Positions 1 to 8,183 of a stretch of DNA of 42,163 nt are shown piece by piece (positions within the stretch are counted from its first letter, which is position 1; each line of letters opens with the position of its first letter). Made by a program: the position numbers and the translations under genes. The notes under the pieces are model-generated. The model saw only the letters and a program-made list of their open reading frames with translations. It was not told the DNA's origin and did no database searches. Origin of the DNA: Candidatus Magasanikiibacteriota bacterium (GTDB lineage Bacteria; Patescibacteriota; Patescibacteriia; Magasanikbacterales; 2-02-FULL-50-9b); NCBI GenBank assembly GCA_023246755.1, contig JAHFHU010000007.1, positions 1 to 42,163 on the forward strand, in the 5' to 3' direction.

Positions 1-1050
1 AGATGGTGACGCGCCGTGACGCATGCTGTAGAACGCGAGCATACAAAAAAGTGACGCGCCAATCGTAAACGCCCCAACGATCGCGATCATGCGGCGATTA
101 AATTTTTGTATGATGATTGCCGTTATTGATGCGATGAAGAGCGGCACGCCGATGAGCGGATGGGTGATGGTGGCAGCGAGCGAAAGAGCGGTGATCGCAG
201 CGCGACCATTTGTCGAACGCAACGCAAGCGGCAGCAGCAACACCCACCACATCGCATACAAAATTGTGAGATTGTGCGGAACCGTGAAGGTGAATTCTGC
301 GGCTGGATACATGAGTAAACACAGCGTCGCGAACATCGCGCGATCGCGTGGAATACGCCAACCGTGTACAAATCCGACGTATCCAAGAATTGGAATCGAA
401 ATGCTGGCGAGGATCGGTACGAGTAATCGGTCAACAAGCCACACCGGCGCACTGGTTACGAAATGGAAAAATGGCACGATCGCATATTGCCCAATGTAAA
501 ACGGCTGGAGCGGCAGAATTTTTCCGTGGAGCGCAACGTAATTTTCTGCAGCTTGGTGAATCACCGGATCATACGCATAGCCAAATCGAAACGCAAGTAG
601 TGCGATAGAGTAAAATAATCCGACGTGAGTGATCAGTGCACCGAGCGCAAGCAGGGAAAGATTTTTTTTCCACACGCCCGCGGCAAGCAGGGCGGTCACG
701 CACGCGTACATGACAAAAAACCATGGATGCACATGTTCCCATGGCGATTGCATGGCCGCGTCAGATCGTGTGAGCCACACGACAAACGCGAGAATAACGT
801 CGCTTGCAATTACGCTACAGAGCAAAATTTTATTTTCTCGTGCGAGCGGGATCGCGGGCAATTGATTCCTCAACATCGCACACGAAATGACAATGGTCGC
901 TATAGCAAGTGCGATCGAATCACCGCGATTAATGCCAACGGTTACATACAGCGCCGACGCCACGCACACGACGCTGCACCACAAAAATACAGCGGTCAGC
1001 GCCCAATGCTTATGGTTTTGGATACACGTCTTTGCAAAGATAGATGGCAT
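1..1050 (-). CDS. Polytopic membrane protein, truncated by left window edge (possible GT-C-like/glycosyltransferase-type membrane protein)
   Basis: Not in the ORF track because it runs off the edge. Reverse-strand frame from ATG at 1050 is open to position 1: MPSIFAKTCIQNHKHWALTAVFLWCSVVCVASALYV...GYAYDPVIHQAAENYVALHGKILPLQPFYIGQYAIVPFFH..., with many hydrophobic segments. Confidence 0.7.
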   Translation of the reverse strand, partial: MPSIFAKTCIQNHKHWALTAVFLWCSVVCVASALYVTVGINRGDSIALAIATIVISCAMLRNQLPAIPLARENKILLCSVIASDVILAFVVWLTRSDAAMQSPWEHVHPWFFVMYACVTALLAAGVWKKNLSLLALGALITHVGLFYSIALLAFRFGYAYDPVIHQAAENYVALHGKILPLQPFYIGQYAIVPFFHFVTSAPVWLVDRLLVPILASISIPILGYVGFVHGWRIPRDRAMFATLCLLMYPAAEFTFTVPHNLTILYAMWWVLLLPLALRSTNGRAAITALSLAATITHPLIGVPLFIASITAIIIQKFNRRMIAIVGAFTIGASLFCMLAFYSMRHGASPS

Positions 1051-1717
1051 CACTTTGTGTTTTCGGTATGTCAGCTTTTGAGACGCCCGCGGTTGTCAAA
1101 TACTTTGAGAGCGGTTGGCATGCTTTCTTTGCTTTTTGTGCTGCCGCGCAATCGTTTTCGTAGAGATAGAATGCGCTACAAACTGTTTGTGAAATTTTTG
1201 CGTTCCACACAGCGGATTTTAAAATCTTCACGCAGGTGACATATTGCTCTTTTGATTCTGCAGGCAGCGGATTGCCGTCAAGTTTTTTCTGAAGTGCGGC
1301 TGAACATTTTTTGACAACAAGCGCTTCATTGAAGTTGTATCCGGTTGGGCACGGCGGCAACAATTTTTGCCAATCTGGATTGAATGCGGTGCTTTGTAAA
1401 TTTGGTTGAGGAAATCGGTCAATGCTCCCAACGCTGTTTGCGGGTTGATATCCCGATCTCGTTGGTTGTTGGTATCCTGCATTTGACGGAGGAACTCCAT
1501 TGTTATATCCGGCTGCGCCATCCACACCCGACGCTTTCACGACTGCTTTTGCCGAAACGCAATACCACGGCGCGGTGTTGACGGGAACGAGCGTAAACGC
1601 CGCGCGGATTGGTTGCGCGGCGTTGAAAGAATCTTGCGCGAGCGAATAGCCGATCGCGCTCGTGCCGGTTGCGAACATGATGAGGGTCGCAATAAAAATA
1701 CCTGTTGGTTTGTGCAT
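1010..1717 (-). CDS. Secreted hypothetical protein with N-terminal signal/anchor
   Basis: Part of ORF 1010..1747; internal ATG at 1717 gives MHKPTGIFIATLIMFATGTSAIGYSLAQ, a signal-like N-terminus, followed by a hydrophilic Cys-containing body. Confidence 0.6.
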   Translation of the reverse strand: MHKPTGIFIATLIMFATGTSAIGYSLAQDSFNAAQPIRAAFTLVPVNTAPWYCVSAKAVVKASGVDGAAGYNNGVPPSNAGYQQPTRSGYQPANSVGSIDRFPQPNLQSTAFNPDWQKLLPPCPTGYNFNEALVVKKCSAALQKKLDGNPLPAESKEQYVTCVKILKSAVWNAKISQTVCSAFYLYENDCAAAQKAKKACQPLSKYLTTAGVSKADIPKTQSDAIYLCKDVYPKP

Positions 1718-1753
1718 ACAATAAAGTGCGTTTGCATAATTATGCACGTGATT

Positions 1754-1782
1754 TTGTCAAAACACAATAAACATGCTACAAC
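1754..1782 (+). promoter_or_regulatory. Sigma70-like promoter for nth (TTGTCA-N17-TACAAC)
   Basis: -35 at 1754-1759, 17-nt spacer, -10 at 1777-1782, start ATG at 1797. Confidence 0.5.
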
Positions 1783-1796
1783 ACCTGTGCATAAAT

Positions 1797-2426
1797 ATGA
1801 TTGAAGCGCAGCGTGAACGGGCGAAAAAAATTTTGGCAGAGCTCGAACGGCTGTTTCCGGACGCGGGGATGATGCTGCGATTTTCGAATCATTGGGAATT
1901 AGTCGTCGCTGTTTCGTTGTCAGCACAATGCACGGATAAAAAAGTTAATGAGGTGACGGAAAAACTTTTTAAAAAATATCCAACGCTCGACGATTATCTG
2001 CGTGCGACGTTGCAAGAATTTGAACGCGACATTTTTCAGACCGGATTTTATCATCAGAAGGCGCGTAACACGTTGGCCGCAGCGCGCGTGCTGAGCGATC
2101 GGTTTGGGGGCGTCGTGCCGCGAACGATGGAAGAGTTGATGTCGTTGCCGGGCGTCGGGCGCAAAACTGCAAATGTTGTTTTGGGGAATGCGTTTGGCAT
2201 CGCCGTTGGAATTGCGGTCGACACGCACGTGCGGCGACTCGCGCGTGTTTTCGAACTGACGAATTTCGATGATCCAGAAAAAATCGAGCAGGATTTAATG
2301 AAAATAATTCCGCCGTCGCAGTGGTTTCGCGCGACATATTTATTTATCGAATACGGCCGCCGGTTTTGCACCGCACGGCCGCATGATCACGAAAATTGTC
2401 CCGTGACAAAACTATTTTACCATTGA
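1797..2426 (+). CDS. nth: Endonuclease III-like HhH-GPD DNA glycosylase/AP lyase
   Basis: LPGVGRKTANVVLGNAFGIAVGIAVDTHVRRLARV (HhH, catalytic Lys and Asp). Start at 1797 preferred because ATG 1773 lies upstream of the putative -10. Confidence 0.93.
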   Translation: MIEAQRERAKKILAELERLFPDAGMMLRFSNHWELVVAVSLSAQCTDKKVNEVTEKLFKKYPTLDDYLRATLQEFERDIFQTGFYHQKARNTLAAARVLSDRFGGVVPRTMEELMSLPGVGRKTANVVLGNAFGIAVGIAVDTHVRRLARVFELTNFDDPEKIEQDLMKIIPPSQWFRATYLFIEYGRRFCTARPHDHENCPVTKLFYH

Positions 2427-2725
2427 TATCCCGCGCTGGTGTCCTGTGTCGCGTCGGCTGAAGGCGCTGGTTTTGGTGGTGGAGTTGGGGTGGGCAGTTT
2501 TTGTTTTATTACAGGTTTTTTTGGTGGTGGTACAATCTTTTTCGGAGGAACTATTTTTTTGACCACGGGCTTGGTCACAACTGGTTTTTTTGCGGGAACT
2601 ACTTTTGCGGGAACTATTTTTTTGACGACCGGTTTTTTCACAGGAGTTGCAGCAAATGCAACCTGTGTTGATAAAAATGATGCGGCGATCGAGAGCGTGA
2701 CGAATGCGTTTGTTAATTTTTTCAT
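2417..2725 (-). CDS. Secreted low-complexity Lys/Pro/Val-rich protein
   Basis: MKKLTNAFVTLSIAASFLSTQVAFA signal peptide, then KKPVVKKIVPAKVVPAKKPVV... repeats. Confidence 0.6.
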   Translation of the reverse strand: MKKLTNAFVTLSIAASFLSTQVAFAATPVKKPVVKKIVPAKVVPAKKPVVTKPVVKKIVPPKKIVPPPKKPVIKQKLPTPTPPPKPAPSADATQDTSAGYQW

Positions 2726-2786
2726 AGAAGTGGTAAAAGTATAACATGGTTGTAAAATTCTGCATATTCCGCTACAATCCTGCAAT

Positions 2787-3932
2787 ATGATCGACGCGGG
2801 AAAACGGCTTGTCGAGCTGCTCGGGCAAATTCACGAGGCGCGAAAATTACTTGACCACGACCGCAAGGCCGTGGATGTTCGTGCGCTTGAGGTTGAGATG
2901 TCAAATTCGGATTTTTGGAAAGATCAAGAGACGGCGGCGCGCGTCTCAAAAAAACATGATGAGCTTGGCCGCGAGTTGGAATTGTGGGCGGCGATCCAAA
3001 CAGAAGTCGAGGGTCTCATCGCGCTCTGCGAAATGCCGGACGCTGAACACGATCTCGATGTGCGCGCCGAAGTTGAAACACGCGCGACGGAATTGCACGA
3101 AAAATATCAGAAGCTCGAGTTTTATTTGTTGTTCAGCGAACGTCACGATGAAAATTCGATTATCATGGCGATTCATGCGGGGACGGGCGGTGTTGAGGCG
3201 ATGGATTGGGCTGCGATGTTGCAACGTATGTACATTCGATATGCGGAGCGCAAAGGGTGGCGCGTGACGATCGACGATTATTCGCCGGGCGCGGAAGCGG
3301 GGCTCAAAAGTGTGGTGATGGAAATCGACGGGCGATTTGCGTATGGACATTTGAAAGGCGAGCACGGAACGCATCGGTTGGTGCGGATGTCGCCGTTTAA
3401 CGCGGATGGTTTGCGCCAAACATCGTTTGCGCTCGTTGAAATCATGCCGCAGATTGAACAGGATTCGGATTTGGTGATTGATCCGAAAGATGTGCGCATC
3501 GACACGATGACGTCGCAAGGTGCGGGTGGGCAATCGGTTAATACAACGTATAGTGCGATTCGTCTCGTGCACATTCCGACCGGAATTATTGTCAGCGTTC
3601 AAAATGAGCGCTCGCAATTGCAGAACAAAGAAACGGCGTTTAAAATTTTGAAAGCGCGGTTGCTGGCGATTCAATTGCAAGAGCAGAAAAAAGAACGCGA
3701 ACAATTGCGCGGTGAACACAAAAGCGCGGAGTGGGGAAATCAAATTCGGTCATACGTGTTGGCGCCGTATCGGATGGTGAAGGATATTCGAACGCGTTTT
3801 GAGACGAGCGACACGGGTGGTGTTTTGGATGGCGACCTCGATTCATTTGTCGAGGCATATCTGCGCTGGATAAAAATTAAAGGCAACGAAGCGCGGGCAG
3901 CGAGTGATGAACCGGATTATGAAGATGAGTAA
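2787..3932 (+). CDS. prfB: Peptide chain release factor 2
   Basis: SPF tripeptide in RMSPFNADGLRQTSFALVEIMPQ and GAGGQ motif; full-length in a single frame. Confidence 0.95.
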   Translation: MIDAGKRLVELLGQIHEARKLLDHDRKAVDVRALEVEMSNSDFWKDQETAARVSKKHDELGRELELWAAIQTEVEGLIALCEMPDAEHDLDVRAEVETRATELHEKYQKLEFYLLFSERHDENSIIMAIHAGTGGVEAMDWAAMLQRMYIRYAERKGWRVTIDDYSPGAEAGLKSVVMEIDGRFAYGHLKGEHGTHRLVRMSPFNADGLRQTSFALVEIMPQIEQDSDLVIDPKDVRIDTMTSQGAGGQSVNTTYSAIRLVHIPTGIIVSVQNERSQLQNKETAFKILKARLLAIQLQEQKKEREQLRGEHKSAEWGNQIRSYVLAPYRMVKDIRTRFETSDTGGVLDGDLDSFVEAYLRWIKIKGNEARAASDEPDYEDE

Positions 3933-5124
3933 TCGCGCTGCAGAGCTCGAGAAAAATTTTTCGCGCATGTTTTGGATTCAGGCGCTCATGAGTACGAAAA
4001 TTTTGAATGTAGTAATTTCGATTTTTTATGTGCATCGTGGGCTGACGTTCAAGGAAATATTTTTGCTCGGTGTTGTGTTTGCGGTAACAAATTTGGTCTG
4101 TGAAATTCCGTCGAGCTACATGGCTGACAAGTGGGGGCGCAAAAAAACAGTGGCACTTGCGGTTGTTTTTCTTGCTATCAGCAGCATATTTGATTTTTTT
4201 AGTCACAATTTTTTTCTATTTATTATCGATATTGTTTTTTTGGGTGCCTCGTATGCGTTCATGACCGGAACGGACGATGCAGTCATTTATGACACGGCGC
4301 GAGAATTGGGTCGAGACAAAGACTCTCTGAAAAAACTCGGCAATTATTATGCCGCGCAGCGCGTGGTAAAAATTGTGACACCACTAATTGCGGTGCTCAT
4401 TGCGAAAGATTTGTTGGACTGGCAGTTTAGGGCGATTGTTAGTCTTGAATTTATAACAACGATATTTGCGTTGCCGCTCGTGTGGAAGCTTATCGAGCCA
4501 GCTCATAAAGTGGATGTTGAAAAGATTGAGGCAGGAATTTTGCTTGACGCGGGCAATTTAATCAAGCGTAATCCGGAGCTCATTAGAATGATTCTAAATC
4601 GCACGATAGTTTTTGTTGGAGCTTTTATCGTGTGGCGAGTACATCAGCAATATTTTTTGGAAAATAATATTTCATTATTTGCGATCGGTGCAATGTGGAC
4701 ATTAGTTAATTTATTTGGATATCTTGCAATTAATCGTATCGGCAGTATTTTTCCGCAACTTAGCGCTGCAGCGAAAATTAATTGGCTTAATTTTTTGATG
4801 ATTTTGAGTTTGATAGTATTCACGAGTAGTTCATACTTCAATCTTCCGTACACGCTACTGATTTCTTTTGGGTTACTCTGCATGTTCGAGAATATTCGAT
4901 GGCCGATTTTTTCTGATGTTATGAATAAACACAGCAAGTCGTTTAATCGAGCGACTACTTTATCGCTATCAAATCTTATTAAAAGCGTGGTCGATATTCC
5001 GCTCATGTTTATTGCGGCAATTATGGTAACGCATGATTTGCAATACGTATTTATATTTGGAACTGTACTTGCGATAACGGGGAGCGCACTATTTTATATG
5101 CGTACACGTGAGCGCTTGATGTAA
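3925..5124 (+). CDS. MFS-type multi-pass transporter
   Basis: Many TM segments; MADKWGRKKTVALAVVFL resembles the MFS loop 2-3 motif. Start overlaps the prfB stop. Confidence 0.75.
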   Translation: MSNRAAELEKNFSRMFWIQALMSTKILNVVISIFYVHRGLTFKEIFLLGVVFAVTNLVCEIPSSYMADKWGRKKTVALAVVFLAISSIFDFFSHNFFLFIIDIVFLGASYAFMTGTDDAVIYDTARELGRDKDSLKKLGNYYAAQRVVKIVTPLIAVLIAKDLLDWQFRAIVSLEFITTIFALPLVWKLIEPAHKVDVEKIEAGILLDAGNLIKRNPELIRMILNRTIVFVGAFIVWRVHQQYFLENNISLFAIGAMWTLVNLFGYLAINRIGSIFPQLSAAAKINWLNFLMILSLIVFTSSSYFNLPYTLLISFGLLCMFENIRWPIFSDVMNKHSKSFNRATTLSLSNLIKSVVDIPLMFIAAIMVTHDLQYVFIFGTVLAITGSALFYMRTRERLM

Positions 5125-5153
5125 ACGGAATTATCTGGTATGTTTTAGGTACT

Positions 5154-5342
5154 ATGAACGTAACATATCGAGCAATAATTGAGCCAGACGAAAAGGGATT
5201 CCATGGGTATGTACCTGCCTTGAAAGGGTGTCACACGTGGGGGCGCTCGCTTGCGGGAACTCGTAAAAATTTACAGGAGGCGATTCAGCTTTATTTGTCA
5301 GTTCTCGTTGAAGATGGCGGTTGTTACGGCTCATACAGGTGA
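5154..5342 (+). pseudogene. hicB: HicB-like antitoxin, C-terminally truncated
   Basis: MNVTYRAIIEPDEKGFHGYVPALKGCHTWGRSLAGTRKNLQEAIQLYLSVLVEDG matches the HicB pattern, then an abrupt out-of-family tail. Confidence 0.65.
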
Positions 5343-5418
5343 TTTGAAAATTGATACGCTCAAAGGAATTTTGGAAGATGCAAAAATTACGGATGAGCAG
5401 TTGAGAAAAATGTTGTGA
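5314..5418 (+). pseudogene. HicA-like C-terminal remnant in +1 frame
   Basis: MAVVTAHTGDLKIDTLKGILEDAKITDEQLRKML resembles the C-terminal half of HicA (TVP-H-x-DLKxGTLRxILxxAGIS); the N-terminal catalytic His region is missing. Confidence 0.5.
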
Positions 5419-5472
5419 AAAGAGCAGAAGAGCTTGATTTTTGCGTGTTGAAATGGTAGGGTGAGGGTACGT

Positions 5473-5778
5473 ATGAGTTCAAAACAAACACTTTCAATCG
5501 CTGCGCTTCGTCGTGCCGTGCGTCCGATATTGAAGAAATATCCGGTGCGCCGGACTTTTGTGTTTGGTTCGATGAGCCGCGGGGACGCGAACGCGAAAAG
5601 CGACGTTGATTTGCTGGTAGAATTTTCAAAAACAGTTTCATTGTTGACGCTCGTTGGTCTGCAAGATCAGCTGTGTCAAAAGTTACATCGACCGGTTGAT
5701 GTGGTGAGTCACCGAGGACTGCGGCCACGATTTAAAAAATATATTGCAGATGATTTGAAGTTGGTTTATGAAAGTTGA
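5473..5778 (+). CDS. mntA: MNT-type nucleotidyltransferase antitoxin (MntA-like)
   Basis: GSMSRGDANAKSDVDLLVEF = GSX10DXD minimal nucleotidyltransferase motif, adjacent to a HEPN partner. Confidence 0.85.
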   Translation: MSSKQTLSIAALRRAVRPILKKYPVRRTFVFGSMSRGDANAKSDVDLLVEFSKTVSLLTLVGLQDQLCQKLHRPVDVVSHRGLRPRFKKYIADDLKLVYES

Positions 5779-6115
5779 TGATCGTGCACACCTCGATGAT
5801 ATTTTAACAAGCATTGAGGCGATTGAAACATACACGCGAGGTAAAAGTTTCGTACAATTTTCAAAAGATCAAAAAGATCAGGACGCAGTTTTACGGCGAT
5901 TTGGAATTATTGGCGAGGCAGCACATCGATTGTCGCGCGCACGGATGGCACAGATGACGGAAATTCGATGGAAAGAAATTGTGGGGATGCGTAATAAAAT
6001 TATTCATGATTATGGTGACGTTGATTTAAAAATGGTTTGGAAAACTATTCGCGAGGATTTGAAAGAGCTTAAAAAAGCGATTGAGCAGTCGTTAGTTAAA
6101 GATTGTGAAAAATAA
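5768..6115 (+). CDS. hepT: HEPN-domain toxin (HepT-like)
   Basis: RNKIIHDY = RX4HXY HEPN motif; 11-nt overlap with the upstream mntA-like gene. Confidence 0.85.
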   Translation: MKVDDRAHLDDILTSIEAIETYTRGKSFVQFSKDQKDQDAVLRRFGIIGEAAHRLSRARMAQMTEIRWKEIVGMRNKIIHDYGDVDLKMVWKTIREDLKELKKAIEQSLVKDCEK

Positions 6116-6671
6116 AGTTTTCGTCTATCCAACCGAAACGTCATACGCGATCGGCTGCGACGCACGCGATGCGGCTGCGGTTGCGCGAGTTTTTAAAATT
6201 AAGGGGCGCGATGCGAAAAAAACCGTGACGCTCATTGCGGCGAATAAAAAAATGGTGGAAAAATTTGTTGATGCCCGCACAGCACGAAGTCGAGAAGTCG
6301 CACGCGTGATGGCGGGGCTGTGGCCCGGGCCGCTTACGCTCGTGTTGCCGGCGAATGCACACGCGCGAAAAAAATTAGTGCCGCAAATTATTGCGCGAAA
6401 CGGCACAATCGCAATTCGCGTTTCTGAAAATAAAATTGCGCGCGAGATGAGTGAGCATCTGGGCGCGCCGATTGTTGCAACGTCGGCAAACAAATCCGGC
6501 GAGCCCGCATGTTATTCGGCAGCAGCTGTGCGGCGCATGTTTAAAAATAGCACAGAAAAACCGGACATCGTCATCGACGAGGGCGCACTTCCAAAACGCG
6601 CCGCATCAACAATTGCAGAATTTAAAAAAGGGAAGTGGATAATTCATCGGGTCGGACCGATCACGATATGA
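6105..6671 (+). CDS. tsaC: YrdC/Sua5 family threonylcarbamoyl-AMP synthase
   Basis: VYPTETSYAIGCDA...FKIKGRDAKK...LWPGPLTLVLPA...VATSANKSGEP; GTG start overlapping the hepT stop. Confidence 0.92.
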   Translation: MKNKVFVYPTETSYAIGCDARDAAAVARVFKIKGRDAKKTVTLIAANKKMVEKFVDARTARSREVARVMAGLWPGPLTLVLPANAHARKKLVPQIIARNGTIAIRVSENKIAREMSEHLGAPIVATSANKSGEPACYSAAAVRRMFKNSTEKPDIVIDEGALPKRAASTIAEFKKGKWIIHRVGPITI

Positions 6672-7474
6672 TCAACAAATCATGGGTACAGGAAAAAATT
6701 AAAGCGCTCAAACTCGCGCCATCGCGTGGCAACGGTCAAAATTTTTTGATCAGCCCCGATCCGATCATCGCAATCATCAAAGCGGGTGAAATAACGGCGG
6801 GCGATCGCGTGCTCGAAATTGGACCCGGACTTGGCGCGCTCACCGAAGCGTTACTCGCGACGGGTGCAGACGTCACCGCAATCGAATTCGATAAAAAACT
6901 CGCCGAGTATCTCGAAAAAAATCTATCAAAAAAACTGCCGCACAAAATCATCCACGGTGATGTGCTTGAAATCGCAACCGAAAATTTTCTTGCTGACCTG
7001 CACCCATACAAACTCATCGCAAATATTCCGTATCATCTCACGAGTGATATCATCCGGCGCTTTACCGAAACAAAATTTAAACCGCAAACAATTTGTCTAC
7101 TCGTACAAAAAGAAGTTGCGGAGCGCATCACCGCTGAGCCGCCGCGCACCAACCAACTCGCACTCTTCACGCAATGGTTCGCGCGCGTCGAATACATCAC
7201 AACAATTCCGCGCACACTTTTTTCTCCAGCGCCCGAAGTCGATTCCGCAATTATTCGGATCGTGCCGCGCACACCCGATGAACAAGCGCGTGGCCTCTCG
7301 CCAAACGAACAAAAACAACTTTTTTCATTCATCAAACGCGGTTACGCACATCCACGCAAACAGCTTGCGAATAATCTCGGCGTAAAAATAACGGACGCAC
7401 CGCTCAATTTAACACGCCGTGCCGAAACACTTTCGCACGAAGAGTGGATAACATTGTTCAAAGCCTTGTCGTAA
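6668..7474 (+). CDS. rsmA: 16S rRNA (adenine(1518)-N6/adenine(1519)-N6) dimethyltransferase
   Basis: GQNFLI..., VLEIGPGLGALTEALL, LIANIPYHLTSDIIRRF; ATGA overlap with the tsaC stop. Confidence 0.95.
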   Translation: MINKSWVQEKIKALKLAPSRGNGQNFLISPDPIIAIIKAGEITAGDRVLEIGPGLGALTEALLATGADVTAIEFDKKLAEYLEKNLSKKLPHKIIHGDVLEIATENFLADLHPYKLIANIPYHLTSDIIRRFTETKFKPQTICLLVQKEVAERITAEPPRTNQLALFTQWFARVEYITTIPRTLFSPAPEVDSAIIRIVPRTPDEQARGLSPNEQKQLFSFIKRGYAHPRKQLANNLGVKITDAPLNLTRRAETLSHEEWITLFKALS

Positions 7475-7495
7475 CAAGTCGACAACCTGTATAAT
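7466..7495 (+). promoter_or_regulatory. Sigma70-like promoter (TTGTCG-N18-TATAAT)
   Basis: -10 TATAAT at 7490-7495, about 30 nt upstream of ATG 7525. Confidence 0.4.
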
Positions 7496-7524
7496 ACATC
7501 TCGATCATTATATTTGTGATTGTG

Positions 7525-8175
7525 ATGGAACAACCGGAGCTCCACCCACACAGCAAACTCGACACGGGCCAACGAATCGGAGTTGCCCTGCTTATTTGTA
7601 TAACGGCTCTCGTGATTCTGGTGACATTCCTTCAATTCAAATCGCACCTGTTTTCCTATGGCGTTCGGGGGAAATCTGATCCGCTTGCCGCGCTTGATCC
7701 AAGCGCAAAAGCAGAGAAACAGGAAGATGCGCTCAAGCACGTTGATACGGATGGCGACGGACTCACCGATTACGATGAGCTGTTTGTATATCACAGCAGT
7801 CCCTATTTGCGTGACACGGATTCAGACGGCGTCGCAGATGGTGACGAAGTGCGGCGCGGTTCAAGCCCGACCTGTCCTGAAGGAAAAGACTGTCTGTTCA
7901 ATCCGATCGTTGCGCAAGCAAATGCATCGTCAACGCCCGCAACCCTCACCACAAAGCCGACAAATTCAGGATCAAAACCATCGATGGACCTGAGCAAACT
8001 TTCACCGGAAGATCTGCGGACGGCACTCATCGAGAGCGGCGTGCCGGAAGCGCAGTTGGTAGGTGTCAGCAACGAGGATTTGATAAAAATAATTTTGCAG
8101 GCGCAGCAAGAGCAGCAAGTTCCGGCGGCGGCGACATCGCCAAATCCAGCGCAACCCGCATCTCCCACTCCTTAA
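7525..8175 (+). CDS. Single-TM protein with thrombospondin type-3/EF-hand-like Ca-binding repeats
   Basis: N-terminal TM, then DTDGDGLTDYDELFVYHSSPYLRDTDSDGVADGDEV. Confidence 0.7.
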   Translation: MEQPELHPHSKLDTGQRIGVALLICITALVILVTFLQFKSHLFSYGVRGKSDPLAALDPSAKAEKQEDALKHVDTDGDGLTDYDELFVYHSSPYLRDTDSDGVADGDEVRRGSSPTCPEGKDCLFNPIVAQANASSTPATLTTKPTNSGSKPSMDLSKLSPEDLRTALIESGVPEAQLVGVSNEDLIKIILQAQQEQQVPAAATSPNPAQPASPTP

Positions 8176-8183
8176 CGTAACGT

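Noticed and set aside
6-60. Direct repeat GTGACGCGCC at 6-15 and 51-60
   Set aside because: Short and inside a coding frame; likely chance.
2946-3743. 265-aa ORF antisense to prfB
   Set aside because: Shadow ORF of a well-supported gene; composition-driven.
5473-6115. Mobile genetic element carrying the TA genes
   Set aside because: No integrase, transposase, terminal repeats or target duplications; the genes overlap housekeeping genes.
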